Shown here: in pieces, positions 22,218-34,670 of the stretch | How the letters are laid out: each line of letters opens with the position of its first letter | Position numbering within the stretch: position 1 is the stretch's first letter | Source of the DNA: Pseudogymnoascus destructans | Taxonomy: Eukaryota > Ascomycota > Leotiomycetes > Thelebolales > Thelebolaceae | Direction of reading: 5' to 3' | Length of the DNA stretch: 64,000 nt | NCBI RefSeq assembly: GCF_001641265.1 | Contig: NW_020167543.1 | Location: 459,501 to 523,500, forward strand | Notes under the pieces: generated by a model | The model's database searches: none | What the model saw: only the letters and a program-made list of their open reading frames with translations | What the model was told of the DNA's origin: nothing | Made by a program: the position numbers and the translations under genes

Positions 22218-22688
22218 GGGCAAAAGATCTATATACCCTGCACCACCCCTGGAAAGATCTATATATCCAACGCTAACTATCAATAGATTCTGCCGCATTT
22301 AGTCAGCATCGCTGGCCCCATGCCTCACTGTAGCCAACCATGTTTCCCACCTATAGGTCCCACAGCGGAGGCCAAAAAAGGAAAGGTTCTAGAAGGAGGA
22401 CCCACGGAGGAGAGTTGGGGGGGAGAGGGAGCTTCTGGTGTTGGGCGCTGCTCTACTTGTGGGGAGCAGGGCCACAATATGAGAAGCTGCTGGTGCCTGC
22501 ATGAGTAGGGCGCTTTCACGAGTATGGTGGGAGCAAGGTCAGTGGAGCAGCGGTGTCAAATGGGACATCAGGGTCAATGGAGTCACGGAGGAAACCGAAG
22601 GCGGCAGCAGGGTATATAAATCTTTTATTAAAGCTCAGGGTATATGAATCTTTACAGGGGTGGTGTAGGGTATATAGATCTTTTGCCC
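22218..22688. mobile_element. Second Mutator-type MITE of the gggcaaaag family, with a captured zinc-knuckle fragment
   Basis: Its ends match the MITE at 16970 (gggcaaaagatctatatacc at the left, inverse at 22650-22688). The flanks caatgataa and caatattaa (22209-22217, 22689-22697) look like a decayed 9-bp duplication. Inside, 22360-22508 reads AEAKKGKVLEGGP ... RCSTCGEQGHNMRSCW, a CCHC knuckle of the type found at the C-terminus of fungal DDE transposases. So this copy carries a piece of a transposase gene. Confidence 0.8.
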
Positions 22689-22930
22689 CAATATTAAGGT
22701 GCTCAGCTTCATCATGCACAGTCGATCTGCGGTGTTTCCCGTCACTAATTGCCCCACAGTAGAGGACGCGAGCTTTAGGGGCTTGGACTGCTTGTGCTTC
22801 CCCAGGTAAGGTAGTGGCTTGAGAAAATACCCCCAATATCCGAGTAAAGGTATAACGTAATTATTGTATGGGGTAGTTGACAAAAAGTTTATTCTACTCT
22901 AGTTGACCTAGTTCTACGTGCCACACACTC

Positions 22931-23440
22931 CTACAATTCCAATTCTGAGTCGCTTGAATCGTTCTCTACCTCTTCCTCTTCAACTTCCTCTTCGACTTCT
23001 TCAATTGGTCGTTTGCATGGCCTTCTACGTGGTCTTTTCTCAGTTGGCTTCAACTCTGCCTCTCGGACAATTTTCAACACTTCCTCAGTACTGAATACAA
23101 ATTTGCCTTACAACTTAATTCTCTTGCCAGTAGTTCTTTTCTTCCGTGTCTCAAGTATCTCCTTGTACTCTTTCACCTCCTTCCGAAGGATGCTAAGTTC
23201 AGCATTCTGACCTTCAACCAGCCTAGTCATTCTCTTGGCATAACGTCGAGTTGGTGAAGCAGGAGAGCCACTGGTTGCCATATTTAAATTAAATACTGAA
23301 TTTGCAAGCCTTACTTCAGTTCCATCTAGAGGAGAACTTCGGAATATTGAGAGATCCAGAGTAGTAATATTAGTTTAGTTTTGAGGAGTGCGAGGTGGTT
23401 CAGTTGGTCGAAGTGGAAGGTTGGTTGGTGTTACTAACGT
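22931..23440 (-). pseudogene. C-terminal fragment of another pogo-type transposase
   Basis: The minus strand reads RPTEPPRTPQN-stop-TNITTLDLSIF ... MATSGSPASPTRRYAKRM, then a coiled KEVKEYKEILETRKKR and an acidic tail ending SSDSELEL. This is the usual layout of the variable C-terminal third of DDE_1 transposases. Two in-frame TAA codons break it. It is cut at its N-terminal side by the LTR of element 1 at 23463, which therefore inserted into it or joined it. Confidence 0.65.
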
Positions 23441-24053
23441 GACGTCATGGTTACGGGGCTAGTGTTGGAGAAAACGGACATCCCTGTGGATTACGGTGGG
23501 CTTTTACGCCCAAGATGACAGGTTTTCTCCGGGAGATTGTCTAGCTCCTTGGTTAGCTCACGAGCCAAGCAGTAACGTTGTGAGGTCCGCCGCAAGTCTG
23601 GACTATACCGCAACACTAAAAATGTGAATCCACACCCGTGCGCGCGTATAGCCATTTATTTACTCAACAACGTTGTGAGGCAATTTCATACTTAGCATTA
23701 GTCAGCACATCACGTGCTAGGAGAGGCCATTCTTATGGCCGGTCTTCGGGACACATAGAATCACAATATCATCATAATCGCCTCATGAATAACAGCCCCT
23801 TGCAATAATCGTGACAATTTGGGGGTCTTGCCCGAGACCAAGGCAGGCGCAAAAGTTACGAGGCAGAAGAGTTGAGCAGAATCGGCGCCAGAGAAGTGCA
23901 GTGTGAGGAACGGTGCAGTGTGCATCAGAAAGCAGTGAGAAACAGCAGTCACAGGGTCAGCAATCGCAGTGAGCGGTAGAAGATCAAGTCAAAAACGGTG
24001 CAGGAAGCAAGAACCAGCAAGGGAAAAGACATTGAGCCAGAGACAGAGCAGCG

Positions 24054-26700
24054 TTGCGGACTATGCATTCATGCACGCCAATTGTCCATCATTCACATAT
24101 TGATTGCGAGGTGCCAACCAGTATGGCAAGTGCTCCAAGCAGTCAGGAGCGCTTACCTCAAGGCGTCCGAAAAGGGCAGAGTGAGCCAATTCGGAGAATG
24201 GTGATTGGTGGTTGGTACAAGCGAGCCAATCGAGACTTGAGAATTGTCAGCAGAACCAGACTGAGAAGGCACCACCTGATGTTGGAGCAGCCAACGGAAA
24301 AAGGAAGCGTGTTTACTCGAGAAGACTTAACAAGATCATCATCAGAGTCAGATGCAAGCTTTCAGAAGATAGGCAAACAAACCAAACGTTACGGCAAGTC
24401 TTCAGGAAGAAAAGTTACAAAACACAATCAAGCAGTCGAAAGAATCATTGAGTGCATGATTCCGAGAGTACTGCAAGTTGTCGAGAGAGGAATTCAACTG
24501 CTTGTGGCTAGTCTTCAGAGCCAGCAAGTAATTCAGTGCAAGTGTAGCAAGCGGCCAGAGACAAGAGAGTTTGTACCAGCCTCAGACATTAGAGCTCTCT
24601 CGGAGTCTGGCGAAAGCGACACAAGCACCTTAATGGACAGTGAACCAACGGCACCTCAAGTCCCAGTGCCAGAAACACCCATCAGTTTACACATTACCGA
24701 GAAAGATCCCCGTCTCCGGAGTCAGTTTCAGAGTTTAATCCTGAGCCGGAAATCAGTCAACTGTCATTCCCAGAAGCGTTTCCGGAATTCTTCAACATGT
24801 CCGCGTACCCAAGCGGAGGACCTGCCACAAGGGCACCAGGCGATCGTCAAGCTTTCCTTGAGGAAGCTCGAAGGATTAACAGACGAGACCTAACGGTGGA
24901 AAAGTTTACAAATGCCCCCGCCCAAGACATCCAGGCGTTTGTCGATTCCATCTCATGGAAGCATGGGATCACCAGAGCTGAGTGGGACAACATGTACACA
25001 GACAGCCAGAACGAGTTGGATGAGATGCTTCTGTTGTATCTATACCAGAAGCTGGACGGTGAGCCTGCGCGCTGGTGGGCAACATTGACGAAGGATGCCA
25101 AGATCAATTACAAGAAAGTCACGACCATGTTGGTGGCACGGTACGGCAAAGATGAGGCTCGTCAGAAGAAGAATTTGCGACACAGAGTAGCAAATGAGTT
25201 GAATGGCCTTCGTCAAGGAAATCGGAGTTTGGGCGAGTACATCGCATACGCCAAAGACTTGCATTTACGTGTCACTCCTGAGCAAGAAACCATTCTCATC
25301 GATAACTTCATTAACAACCTTGCTGACGAAGGATTCGCTGACATGCTCCGTGGCTGGTACTCCCAGGAGGAGATGGATTTCCTCCAAGTTATTGATATGG
25401 CTATCAATATGAAGGGTCCTCGATATGTCGAAACAAAGCCAGCACATGAGGATACGGCTGAAGACTCGCGCAATGCCAACCGATTGCTACGCAGCCTTGC
25501 GAGTGCAGTTGAAAGAAATGCCACAGGGTCTTCGAACTCTTATGGACAGTCTTCCTACGGCCAACCGTTTCAGAGATCCCCTTCCCGAGGAGGTCGCAAT
25601 AGGTCCGCACCGCGTGGTGGATACCAGCCTCCCCAAACCGAGTATCAGGAGCACCAACCATATGGCCGTGTGCGTCAGCCCCAGCCAGAGTTTCCGCCCA
25701 CTCAATTGTCTCAATCACAGTTTCAAGTTGTTCACTACGAAACACAAGGGCAGTCCACTGGAATGAATAATTCTGCTCGAGGAAATCACCAACCGAGAGG
25801 CGCCTCTTCCTCAGGTCGGAACCAGAATGCTTCGCACCATCCGCAGGGCCCAGAGCAATGGCCGCGATCTCGTCAAGGGGGATATCAAGGAGCACCACAG
25901 TCACAGCCACAGTCAAATACCAAGTCTTCAATTCAGTGTTTCAATTGTGCTAGGTACGGCCATTATTCCACTGATTGTACATATGCTCGTGCCACGTTTG
26001 AGGAACGGCAATCTGCAAGAGATCAAGCATCCACCGCGCGCCCAGCTCCAACTCCGGGCAGCTCTGACGGATACCGCGCAAACAATATGCAGCCAAGACC
26101 TATGGATGCTCCCCCATACGGAGGTCGAACAGCTGGAAACGTCGCCCCAGTATCCGCCCTTACATGGGAGGATTATGACACCCGCAATGTCAACGGGGTA
26201 TCTCTCATGGGCAATCGGTGGGATGATCGTGATTATGACCCAAGCTGGTATGGCCAAGAAAGTGACTTCTCTGGGCCCGGACAGCTGTCGTTTTCAGGAA
26301 GTGTGCATGTGTTTCGCGAATCAGAGAATCAACATGAGGCGAATGCTGCCCCTGCCGAAGTTGCTATGGCAGAAAAGCGCAAGGCCCCGCGCGCTCCTCA
26401 TGATGCCCGACGTCCTGAATCTGCGCAAGTTCCTCTTGTGCCAGGCGTTCAATGGAAGCCCCGATCTAAGAAAGGAACAGGAATCGAAACTCTTGTAGGT
26501 GCTCGACCAATCCGGGCGATTGGTGAAGAACCACCGTACAATGTGTGGAAGGATCTCCACGAGCGCAGGCCACAACCCGATATATCATACCCCCAGCTCA
26601 TAAATGTGTCCTCAACGATTCGTGCTCAGATCGCATATGGCACGACCATGCAACAGTTGAAGAGCAGTCACAGACACAACGAGGGGACGGTCGGCCACCA
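24054..26700 (+). pseudogene. Gag region of element 1
   Basis: The main frame starts at 24797 (MSAYPSGG), contains a retrotransposon gag fold (EPARWWATLTKDA, about 25060) and a zinc knuckle CFNCARYGHYSTDC (about 25935). A long upstream open frame (24054-24893) in a different phase ends in a region whose gag-phase reading (LSFPEAFPEFFNMSAYP) looks coding, so the N-terminus is probably longer and broken by a frameshift. Gag passes to the protease frame near 26650 by a -1 step, either programmed or mutational. Confidence 0.8.
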
Positions 26701-27627
26701 CCTCCAACTGTGTCTGATGAAGTGGATGGTCTCGAGAGACCTCTCGCGAAGATGCGTGCGCGTCGCATCCAAGATGGTGTTCTTGTGCACAGTGCGAGTG
26801 AAATCAAGGCGCGCGATCAACCTCGCCAGAATGCCAACTGGTTGCGATTTGATCAAGGACCTCCTCCTCCATGTTTTTATACAGCCTGCCGAGTCCGTTC
26901 CATTGAACAAGACAACGAAGACTTCGAAATTTCACAAGTGTTGTTAGATGGCGGATCTTCCATTGAACTTATCAACGCCAAAGTTGCAGAGCAGCTAGAT
27001 TCACCATGGCATCAGGACACCACGGGTTTGCGCATGCGAACAGCAGATGGAGCTGTACATGCATTAACGCAATACGTTTTACTTCCTGTTAAGGTTGCTG
27101 GCATTGAATGGATTCTCAAATTCTTCATTGTTTATGGCACCACGAGTTACAACATGCTCCTCGGCAGAGGCTGGCTTCACCAAGTAGGAGCCATAGGTGA
27201 CTATTCCACCAACGACTACTACATTTTTGACTCTGCCAAACGCCCCCGCAAAGTTCCTAAAGTTGTCGACGTTCAACTGCCAGTGTCACTTCGAGTTCAC
27301 CTTGATGATCAACACTTGGGTCATTACCGAAACTCGGGAGGAGAACCTGAACACTCGCTCAAGTACCCACTAGATGCTTCCATTCCTCTCGAAGCATTCA
27401 CCACGGCGCCAACCCTTCTACAACCTGCTTCACTTGACAGTGATGATGAGGACGACGATGCACGGATGACAGAACTCGCAGAACGATTTGCGAAAACTGC
27501 ATTGTTAGAATCCACTCATCCTGAGTACGAACAGGAAGATCCGCGCATTGCACAATTTCTCGCTGCGCTCAAGCAGTCGGGAAATGGGGACGGGGACAGG
27601 TACCCGGAGAACCTGGTTCCCATCTAA
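26700..27627 (+). CDS. Aspartic protease region of element 1
   Basis: Open from 26545 in this phase, with protease-like content from about 26700. The retropepsin core VLLDGGSSIELIN (about 26940) has Gly where Ser/Thr usually follows the catalytic Asp. A YNMLLGRGWLHQ block (about 27150) matches the ILG motif that closes the fold. It ends at a TAA at 27625-27627, after an acidic stretch. Confidence 0.65.
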
Positions 27628-27890
27628 AACACATCCGGAATGGGCATAATATGGGCCATGGTGATGGATGTGCGCGCATGTCGCGATGCCGGGACCGAGC
27701 GGGGGAAGTGGGGGAGATCAGGGGTGAAGATGGGGAAGGATTTTCGGAGGTATGGCCAGTGGATAAGAAGGGCGTGAAATTACATCGTCGGTGAGTGCAA
27801 GCTCGTATGAGTGCTGGAGAACATTTTCATCGCCAGACATTGCAGGCTTACCAACGAGAGGAAGAGCAGCTTCAGGACCCTCATACACAG

Positions 27891-28261
27891 TGTAAGGATG
27901 CCTCCGTACCTAGATACTCGAAGAACCTGTCTCAGAACTGTTACGGTCACTACAAGCATGGAATCCGACTCGGTGGGGTTTCGAACCAGTAGAGGATCAT
28001 ATAGCGAGTTACACTATAGTGGGGGACGGTAAGTGTATAGGGTTCAGGGCCGATGTAGACCTGTTGCGGTGGAAGGTTCAGGGCTAGGGCTGGGATAACT
28101 GAGTCGGGCCCGTTTCGGGAGTTAAGGAAACAGACTCAACGGGGTTCCCCCTTCATCTTTTTTGTATCCTTCGTAGTAGACCTATAGGATAGCATCCGTT
28201 TAGCCTCCGACTCGCACTCTCATATGCTATTACTGTGAGCTGGGTGCCCTGTGTCCTTACA
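27891..28261 (+). repeat. 5' LTR of element 2
   Basis: TGTAAGGATG ... GTGTCCTTACA, 371 bp, with the duplication CACAG immediately outside. The 357 bases to the gag ATG at 28619 form the untranslated leader; no clear tRNA primer site was recognised. Confidence 0.92.
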
Positions 28262-28618
28262 TTATACAAAAAAGATCACGCCTGCCGGGGACGGCCGTAC
28301 TTAAATAATATCCCACAACGGAACGACTCAGGAGAACTACTGTTGCACCATCGACTGCGACTCGGTGATGTTTCGGAGTAGAGACCTGACGACTTCAAAT
28401 AGCCGTGATTCCAGAGATCTCACGGACAGCCAGTGGATCAGGGTTTGATTCTTCAGAACAAGCTGGTAAAGTCGCCGACGCGTTGGCGCCAAATAGGATA
28501 CGAGATCCTTAAGAACCCCCTCATAGCACAGAGGAAATTGTGGACAAGAGCGTTGATAGCTACGAGCTACCGGAAGTCAAGCTCTTTCGTAATGGTACTG
28601 ATACACACCTGAGGCAAT

Positions 28619-29866
28619 ATGTCAAGAAAGCCGACATCAAACATACCCCAAGACAACGACGGTCAACTGCCCAGAATGACTACCAGACAAACCACCGCTG
28701 CAGCTACGACGTCTGTGCCATCCGAAGACATCCCGAATCGAATGGCCCACCTAGAAGCACAGATACAGGAGGTCAAGGATCTACTAGTTATCCTGTCGGC
28801 ATCCCAGACCAGAATCCCGTCCACACCGCCGGTGGACGGCCCCATACCCACAGTCGAAGTTACGGAGCAACGAACGCCTCGTACACGAAACACACCCGAG
28901 ACGGTTCAATTGCCGCCTCTTCGGAACACTCGTTCTCCCTCGATTCCAGGGTCATCACGAATGCACACCGAGAACCCTCCGAATCGCTATAAGAAATCAA
29001 CCATCTCTGAAAAAATCCTTCCTCTCAGCGATGGGGTAGAACATACCTTCTTACAATGGAGCGCTTCGATTCGGGACCGACTCGTAGTTAATGAGGATCA
29101 CTATCTTACTGACGTCTCGAGAAGAGCGTTGATATGGGGAACTACGACCGGCCTGGCGAAGACCTACCTAGAGCCCCAATACCTGTCCGCTACGCATGGG
29201 TTCCGCAGTGCTGACGAGATGATGGATCTACTAGGTTCATACTACCTCACAGGCAACGAGACGGAACAGGCCAGGAACCTCTTCGACGACCTGCAAATGG
29301 GAGAGAAAGGGCATGCTAGCGAAACCTTCCCAGAGTTCAAGGCTCGTTTCCAAAGTGCAGCTATCACAGGACAAGTCTCCGAGTCGGAATGGTTTCGGTA
29401 CATGTGGAACAAGTTGACTCCTCAATTCCGCAGCCGCGTTGCGATCATCAAAAACCAATGGAAGGGAGAATACCAGACCATGGTACGAGAACTTACCGCC
29501 TTCGACCAGGAACGGCGCCGGAACAACGAATTGAATCCGCTACCCGCTCTCGCAAGGACGTCCACACGTACCACGGATACGGCAAAGGCGTCATCAGCGT
29601 CGAAGCCGACTCGAGCCACATCCACTCTGTTCACCCGAACTGCGTTCCTCCCCAAGCCAGCCATACCGGAACGTCCGAGAACTGCAGTCCCTGCGCCCTC
29701 AGGAAACTGTTTCAAGTGTGGCAAACCCGGCCATTTCCAGGACAAATGCCCCCTTAACGCTACTATCAAGGAAATGGACCGTAACGGCCCCGAGGCAGCA
29801 GAACAATGGGAAGAAGCCGTGGAACTTCAATCGGATGCGTCCCTCGAGGAAAACGACGAGGCCTAG
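28619..29866 (+). CDS. Gag protein of element 2
   Basis: 415 residues. The capsid-like region includes FPEFKARFQSAAITGQ and ESEWFRYMWNKLTPQFR, and the C-terminal zinc knuckle CFKCGKPGHFQDKC (about 29709-29750) binds RNA. The ATG start is the first in the frame. It ends at a TAG; pol continues in another frame at once (LGEGSFLGLRKCDLRG), so expression of pol would need a -1 shift or other recoding. Confidence 0.85.
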   Translation: MSRKPTSNIPQDNDGQLPRMTTRQTTAAATTSVPSEDIPNRMAHLEAQIQEVKDLLVILSASQTRIPSTPPVDGPIPTVEVTEQRTPRTRNTPETVQLPPLRNTRSPSIPGSSRMHTENPPNRYKKSTISEKILPLSDGVEHTFLQWSASIRDRLVVNEDHYLTDVSRRALIWGTTTGLAKTYLEPQYLSATHGFRSADEMMDLLGSYYLTGNETEQARNLFDDLQMGEKGHASETFPEFKARFQSAAITGQVSESEWFRYMWNKLTPQFRSRVAIIKNQWKGEYQTMVRELTAFDQERRRNNELNPLPALARTSTRTTDTAKASSASKPTRATSTLFTRTAFLPKPAIPERPRTAVPAPSGNCFKCGKPGHFQDKCPLNATIKEMDRNGPEAAEQWEEAVELQSDASLEENDEA

Positions 29867-32800
29867 GAGAAGGCTCCTTCCTAGGTCTACGCAAATGTGA
29901 CCTGCGAGGACTAGACTTACGAGAACTCCTGGGAGGCACCCAGTTCTTAGTCGACACGACCCTGAGTATGAATGGACTCGGTGTGCAAACAAAGTCCCTA
30001 GCAGACACAGGAGCAAACAGCTACCTCGTCATTAACAAGCCTTTCGCAATATGACTGTCGAAAGCGCTTCAGAGCCCTATACGGAAACTACCCTACTCTG
30101 TACCCATACGTGGATTTCAGCGCAAAATCCAAGGCCATGTATCGGAGTATATTCGGTTACACTTAACAGTCGAAGGACGCTGAATATATAACTGCCCCTT
30201 TGTACTCCTGGACCTCGGAGCACAAGATGTGATAATTGGGAAGAAGCTTTTCAGCCGCTTCCGAATACTACTCGACTCTGCAAAGAGCCGGTTAGTATGG
30301 CCAAAGGAGTACCCGCCGACTCCTAGCTGGAGCAAGGAGATCACCTTGCCCTACCACTCACGCGAAACGTCCATTAAACATCCTGCATACCACTCGGATG
30401 CGAATCGCCGGGATTTCGCAATCCACCGCGAAGACAGACGCCGCGCAGGCGGACGTTCAATGGAAATGAAAGTGATAACTTCCGACTACGAAGAGATCAC
30501 CGATACGCCATCGAACCCACCACGAAACCAGGAGGTTTCTCCCCCACTGCAGAAAACCCTAATACATAGGTTTACGCCCATGCATATATGCGAAATCAGT
30601 GCAAATGCTTTCCACCACGAGATGATGCGAAACGACTCCGAGTTTTTTCAAACTAGCATCTATGAAATCGATCAGATCATTCATGAAAAGGAGTTGGTAG
30701 AGGACGAAGAAACGCTCCGCCTCATCCAGCAGAAGCTTCCGCATATGCACCGGAGGTACACCGATGTCTTTTCGAAGTTGGAATCGGATTGAATCCCCCC
30801 CCACCGCATATATGACCACAAGTTACAGCTCGAAGCCCCTTTACCAAATGCTTTCTCCCCGTTATATCGACAGGGCACTGAAGAGCTTAAGGCTACCAAG
30901 CAATACCTGCTGGAAAACCTGGAAAAGGGATTCATCGTCAACAGCAACAGCCCCTTTGCATCCCCTATCCTATTCGTAAAGAAATCGGATGGCAAATTAA
31001 GATTTTGCATTGATTACCGGAAGTTAAATGGTCTCACCCGGAACAATCCCTACCCCATCCCGCGTATCGATGAACTACTAGGACGGGTGTCAAAAGCAAA
31101 AATCTTCACGAAGCTAGATATCAGACAAGCCTTCCATCGTATACGGATGCACCCCGACTCAGAAGAGTACACGACCTTTCGGACTCGCTATGGATCCTAT
31201 AAGTGCAAAGTGCTGCCATTTGGACTGACGAACGGTCCCGCAACCTATCAGCGGTATATGAATGACGTCCTGATGCAATACTTAGACGACTTCTGTACCG
31301 CGTACTTAGACGACATCCTAATCTATTCAGAGGACCCTACGGAACACATAGACCATGTGCATAAGGTCCTACAGCGTCTCCGAGAAGCTGGACTCCAAGC
31401 TGATTTGAACAAATGCGAGTTCAATGTCACCGGGACAAAATACTTGGGTTATGTTCTCACTACCTCCGGTGTCGAAGCGGACCCTGACAAAATCGAACCC
31501 CTTCGTAACTGGATCCGACCGACCACTGTTACGGGTGTGAAGTCCTACCTAGGATTCTGTGGCTTCTATAGACAATTCATTCGTAATTTCAGCAAAATAG
31601 CAAAGCCCCTCACCACCATCACTAGTCCCTCGGAGCCGTTCCGGTGGACAGACGAATGTGAGGATGCGTTCGAGGAATTGCGACAACAACTTTTAGCGGT
31701 ACAGGCACTTCACCACTTCAACCCCGAATTGCCTACGAAGCTGGAGACCGACTCCTCTGATGGAGTGGTAGCTGGTGTCCTGTCTCAAGAACACCCTGAC
31801 AAGTGATGGTACCCAGTAAGCTTCTACAGTCATGTCCTATCCGGACATGAGATCAACTGGGAGATCCACGACAAGGAACTATTCGCAATCGTGAAAGCCT
31901 TTGGAAAATGGAGGCCCGAGTTGGCTTCGGTACGCCACCGAGTTGACGTCTACACTGATCACCGTTCGTTGGAATATTTCATGTCTACCAAGATTCTCAC
32001 AGCGAAACAGGTTCGGTGGATGGAGCTACTCTCCGACTTCAATTTCTGCATCACGTACACCGCAGGCAAGAATAATCAGAAGGCTGATATTCTGAGCCGA
32101 AGAGACCAAGACCTGGTAACGCAGCAGAAAGTCAAACTTGATAGTAGGGCGAGGGTATTGTTAGGTCCAAGCCGCCTACACCCCCGAATCAGCACCGAAC
32201 TCGCCGAGAGCTACATAGCATCCATTAATTCGATGGACACCGCCAAGCCCCAGGTGCCCTTCAATTTAATAGAAGCGCTATGTGCGGACAATCGGAAGTC
32301 ATTCACTGAGACTCGCGCGAAACAACCCCTACCGGACGGATTCGCGATGAACGACCAGCTCCTCCTATACAAAGGCCGCCTATGTGTGAATCGCCACACT
32401 GACCTATGTACGAAACTGATCCGGGAAGCGCACGATCAAGTGTCGTCAGCACACCCAAGTGGCAGGAAAACCTACCAATTGCTCGCCCCAAAGTATCATT
32501 GGGTCGGGATGGAAGCGGACTGTTTGCGGTATGTACGAAACTGCGTGAAATGCCGGCTTTCTCACACCAATGTCACTAAGCAACAAGGATTTCTACACCC
32601 ACTACCCGTACCCGAGTACCCTATGCAACACCTCACCATGGACTTCAAGGAGTTCCCAAGGGACAAGCATGGATACGATAGCATCTTAGTGTTTATGGAC
32701 CGACTCGGAAAGAGTTCAGTGACAATACCTTGCTACAAGACCATAACTGCCCGCCAGATGGCGCAATTGTTTATCGAATGGATATACCGATTCGGACACA

Positions 32801-33853
32801 CTCCGGAGTCGATTGTAAGCGACCGCGGACCCCAATTCGTATCATCCTTTTGGCAAGAGTTCTGTCGAATTATCGGCGTTAAGGTTAAGCTGTCAACGGC
32901 CTATCATACAGACCGACGGGCAGACGGAAATCATGAACCGATACATCGATCAGAGACTGAGGCCCTTCGTATCCTATTATCAGGATAACTGGAGTGAGCT
33001 CATCCCCATAATGGACCGCGTGCAAATGACACTCCCCCACGCATCCATTGGCATGACCCCCTACCGACTCAAGTATGGAACCGATCCGCGTACGAGTTGG
33101 GATTGGAACACTCTGAAAAGCACCAACCCCTGGGAGACCCTAAACCGAGAGGAAGCCAAGGCGGTGGCAGACCGAATGCATACCGCATGGGTCCACGCAA
33201 AGGAAAACATGGCAAAGGCACAAGAGGAAATGTCTAAGCACGCGAATCGACGCTGAAGGGCCATCGACTGGGACGTAGGAGATAGAGTGTACCTATCGAC
33301 CAAAAATTTGAAAAACTCTCGTCCTAGCCGCAAGCTGGGCCAACAATGGGTCGGACCATATACGGTGGTGGAACGGATTGGGCACGCATTTCGATTGGAA
33401 CTACCTAGCGGTTCTCAAATACACAATGTGTTCTCACCAGACGTACTTATGAAGGATCCGAACAATCCCCTACCTGGTCAGGATCCGCCTGAGCCTAGCA
33501 GCGAAGTGATAGATGGCGTAGAGGAATGGGAAGTGGAAAAGATCCTCGCCGTAAGGGTCCACTGGAAGCAACTACAATACCGGGTTAGTTGGGTCGGATA
33601 CGATCCGGACCCGGAGTGGTACCCAGCGTCAAACTTCATGAACTCTCCCCAGAAACTCAGAGAGTTTCATACGGAATACCCAGACTTACTAGGTCCACCT
33701 CACGAACTACTAGGAGGTGTTACGGCAGGGGAGATGGGAAAGGAACAAAACTACGATCACGGAGGGAAAGACAAAGCGGAAGAAACAGAGTCATTGCTGT
33801 CTGCGACTCTAACTAAATATACCCTCCGAGCCAGGGCGCACTCACCACCGTAA
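29867..33853 (+). pseudogene. Pol polyprotein of element 2 (protease, RT, RNase H, integrase, chromodomain), with in-frame TGA codons
   Basis: In order: protease LADTGANSYLV (about 30000), RT with LRFCIDYRKLN, LPFGLTNGPATYQ and YLDDILIYS (about 31300), RNase H VDVYTDHRSLEYF, integrase zinc region and DRLGKSSVTIP with VSDRGPQF, GPY/F-like region (QQWVGPYTVVERIGHAF) and a chromodomain (VEKILAVRVHWKQLQYRVSW ... GYDPDPEWYP, about 33535-33650). Chromodomains steer integration toward marked chromatin in this clade. Breaks: in-frame TGA near 30052, 30170, 30790, 31804 and 33254, and a frameshift near 32915 in the conserved YHxxTDGQTE block. No TAA or TAG occurs. Confidence 0.88.
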
Positions 33854-33990
33854 CCCTTGCGGGAGCCACCCTTCCCAAACGTCTCACCGGCGTCGCAACA
33901 AGCGGCTACCACCATGAGAGACGAAGGGTCGAAGTGACCCCACGCGAAGGGCCAGGCCCGAGTCCCCTCCGACACAAGGTCTTCCCCCAC

Positions 33991-34670
33991 CTAGGCCCCG
34001 TAGGCCGCCCCAACTTCCCCATCCTCCCCCTCCCTCCTTCCATCACCCCGAGTCGGAGCGACCACGGGAGCGGCAGCGGTGGGCAGTTTGCTCACAGCAG
34101 CCACCAACTCCCCCAAGAGAGCAGGAACGCTCTCCTGTTCCGTCCGAAGACGGCGCAGCGACGACTGAATTTGCTGCCCAGAGTCAGCATCGAAACCATA
34201 CTGAGTCACAAGGGGAAGGGGGGATACTCACGGCCAGCCCCAACTCGAGGGCAGCCCGAGTGGTGCGTGCCTCCTCGTAGAGGTCACGCTCCGCCTCAGA
34301 GCGGAACTTTGGCACGCTCTGGGCGGCCAGGAGGGCCACCCGATTGGCCTCGGTGGCGGCGGCGACGACTTCGGCGGGGATGAGGGGGGTGGCCTCTTCG
34401 GCGGCCAGGAGGGTCGCAAACTCTTCCCCGAGGAACCAGGGCAGCTTCCACCAAGGTCAGCAACGGCCAACCAAACCAAACACCGAACCCCAGAAGAAAA
34501 CCTACCGGGACGCAAGGCGAGTGCTGCGCGGTGCAGTACCCACACTTCGAACTGGTCGAGGACCAGATGCAGTCGTGGGACTGGATCCCACGGGCTTTGG
34601 CCTGAAGGCAGCGCAAACAGAGCACACGGAAGGCAACCGTAAGGGCCCCGGAGGGGGTCGGAACCGGCAT
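33991..34670 (-). CDS. Antisense Cys-cluster gene in element 2 (unknown function)
   Basis: Spliced model on the minus strand: 34670-34506, 34444-34232, 34200-33991, giving 195 residues. Intron 1 (61 bases, GTAGGT ... GAAG) and intron 2 (31 bases, GTGAGT ... TCAG) both restore the frame; the second is unusually short. Exon 1 holds CLRCLQAKARGIQSHDC, then CGYCTAQHSPC: a C-x2-C-x12-C-x8-C-x2-C-x6-C cluster. Exon 2 is Ala/Glu-rich helix (FATLLAAEEATPLI, FRSEAERDLYEEARTT), and exon 3 continues it (IQSSLRRLRTEQES). It lies between pol and the 3' LTR, pointing back toward pol. An in-frame ATG at 34730 is an alternative start. I do not recognise a known function; the cluster recalls uncharacterised fungal Cys-rich domains such as DUF3716, which I cannot check. 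Confidence 0.6.
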
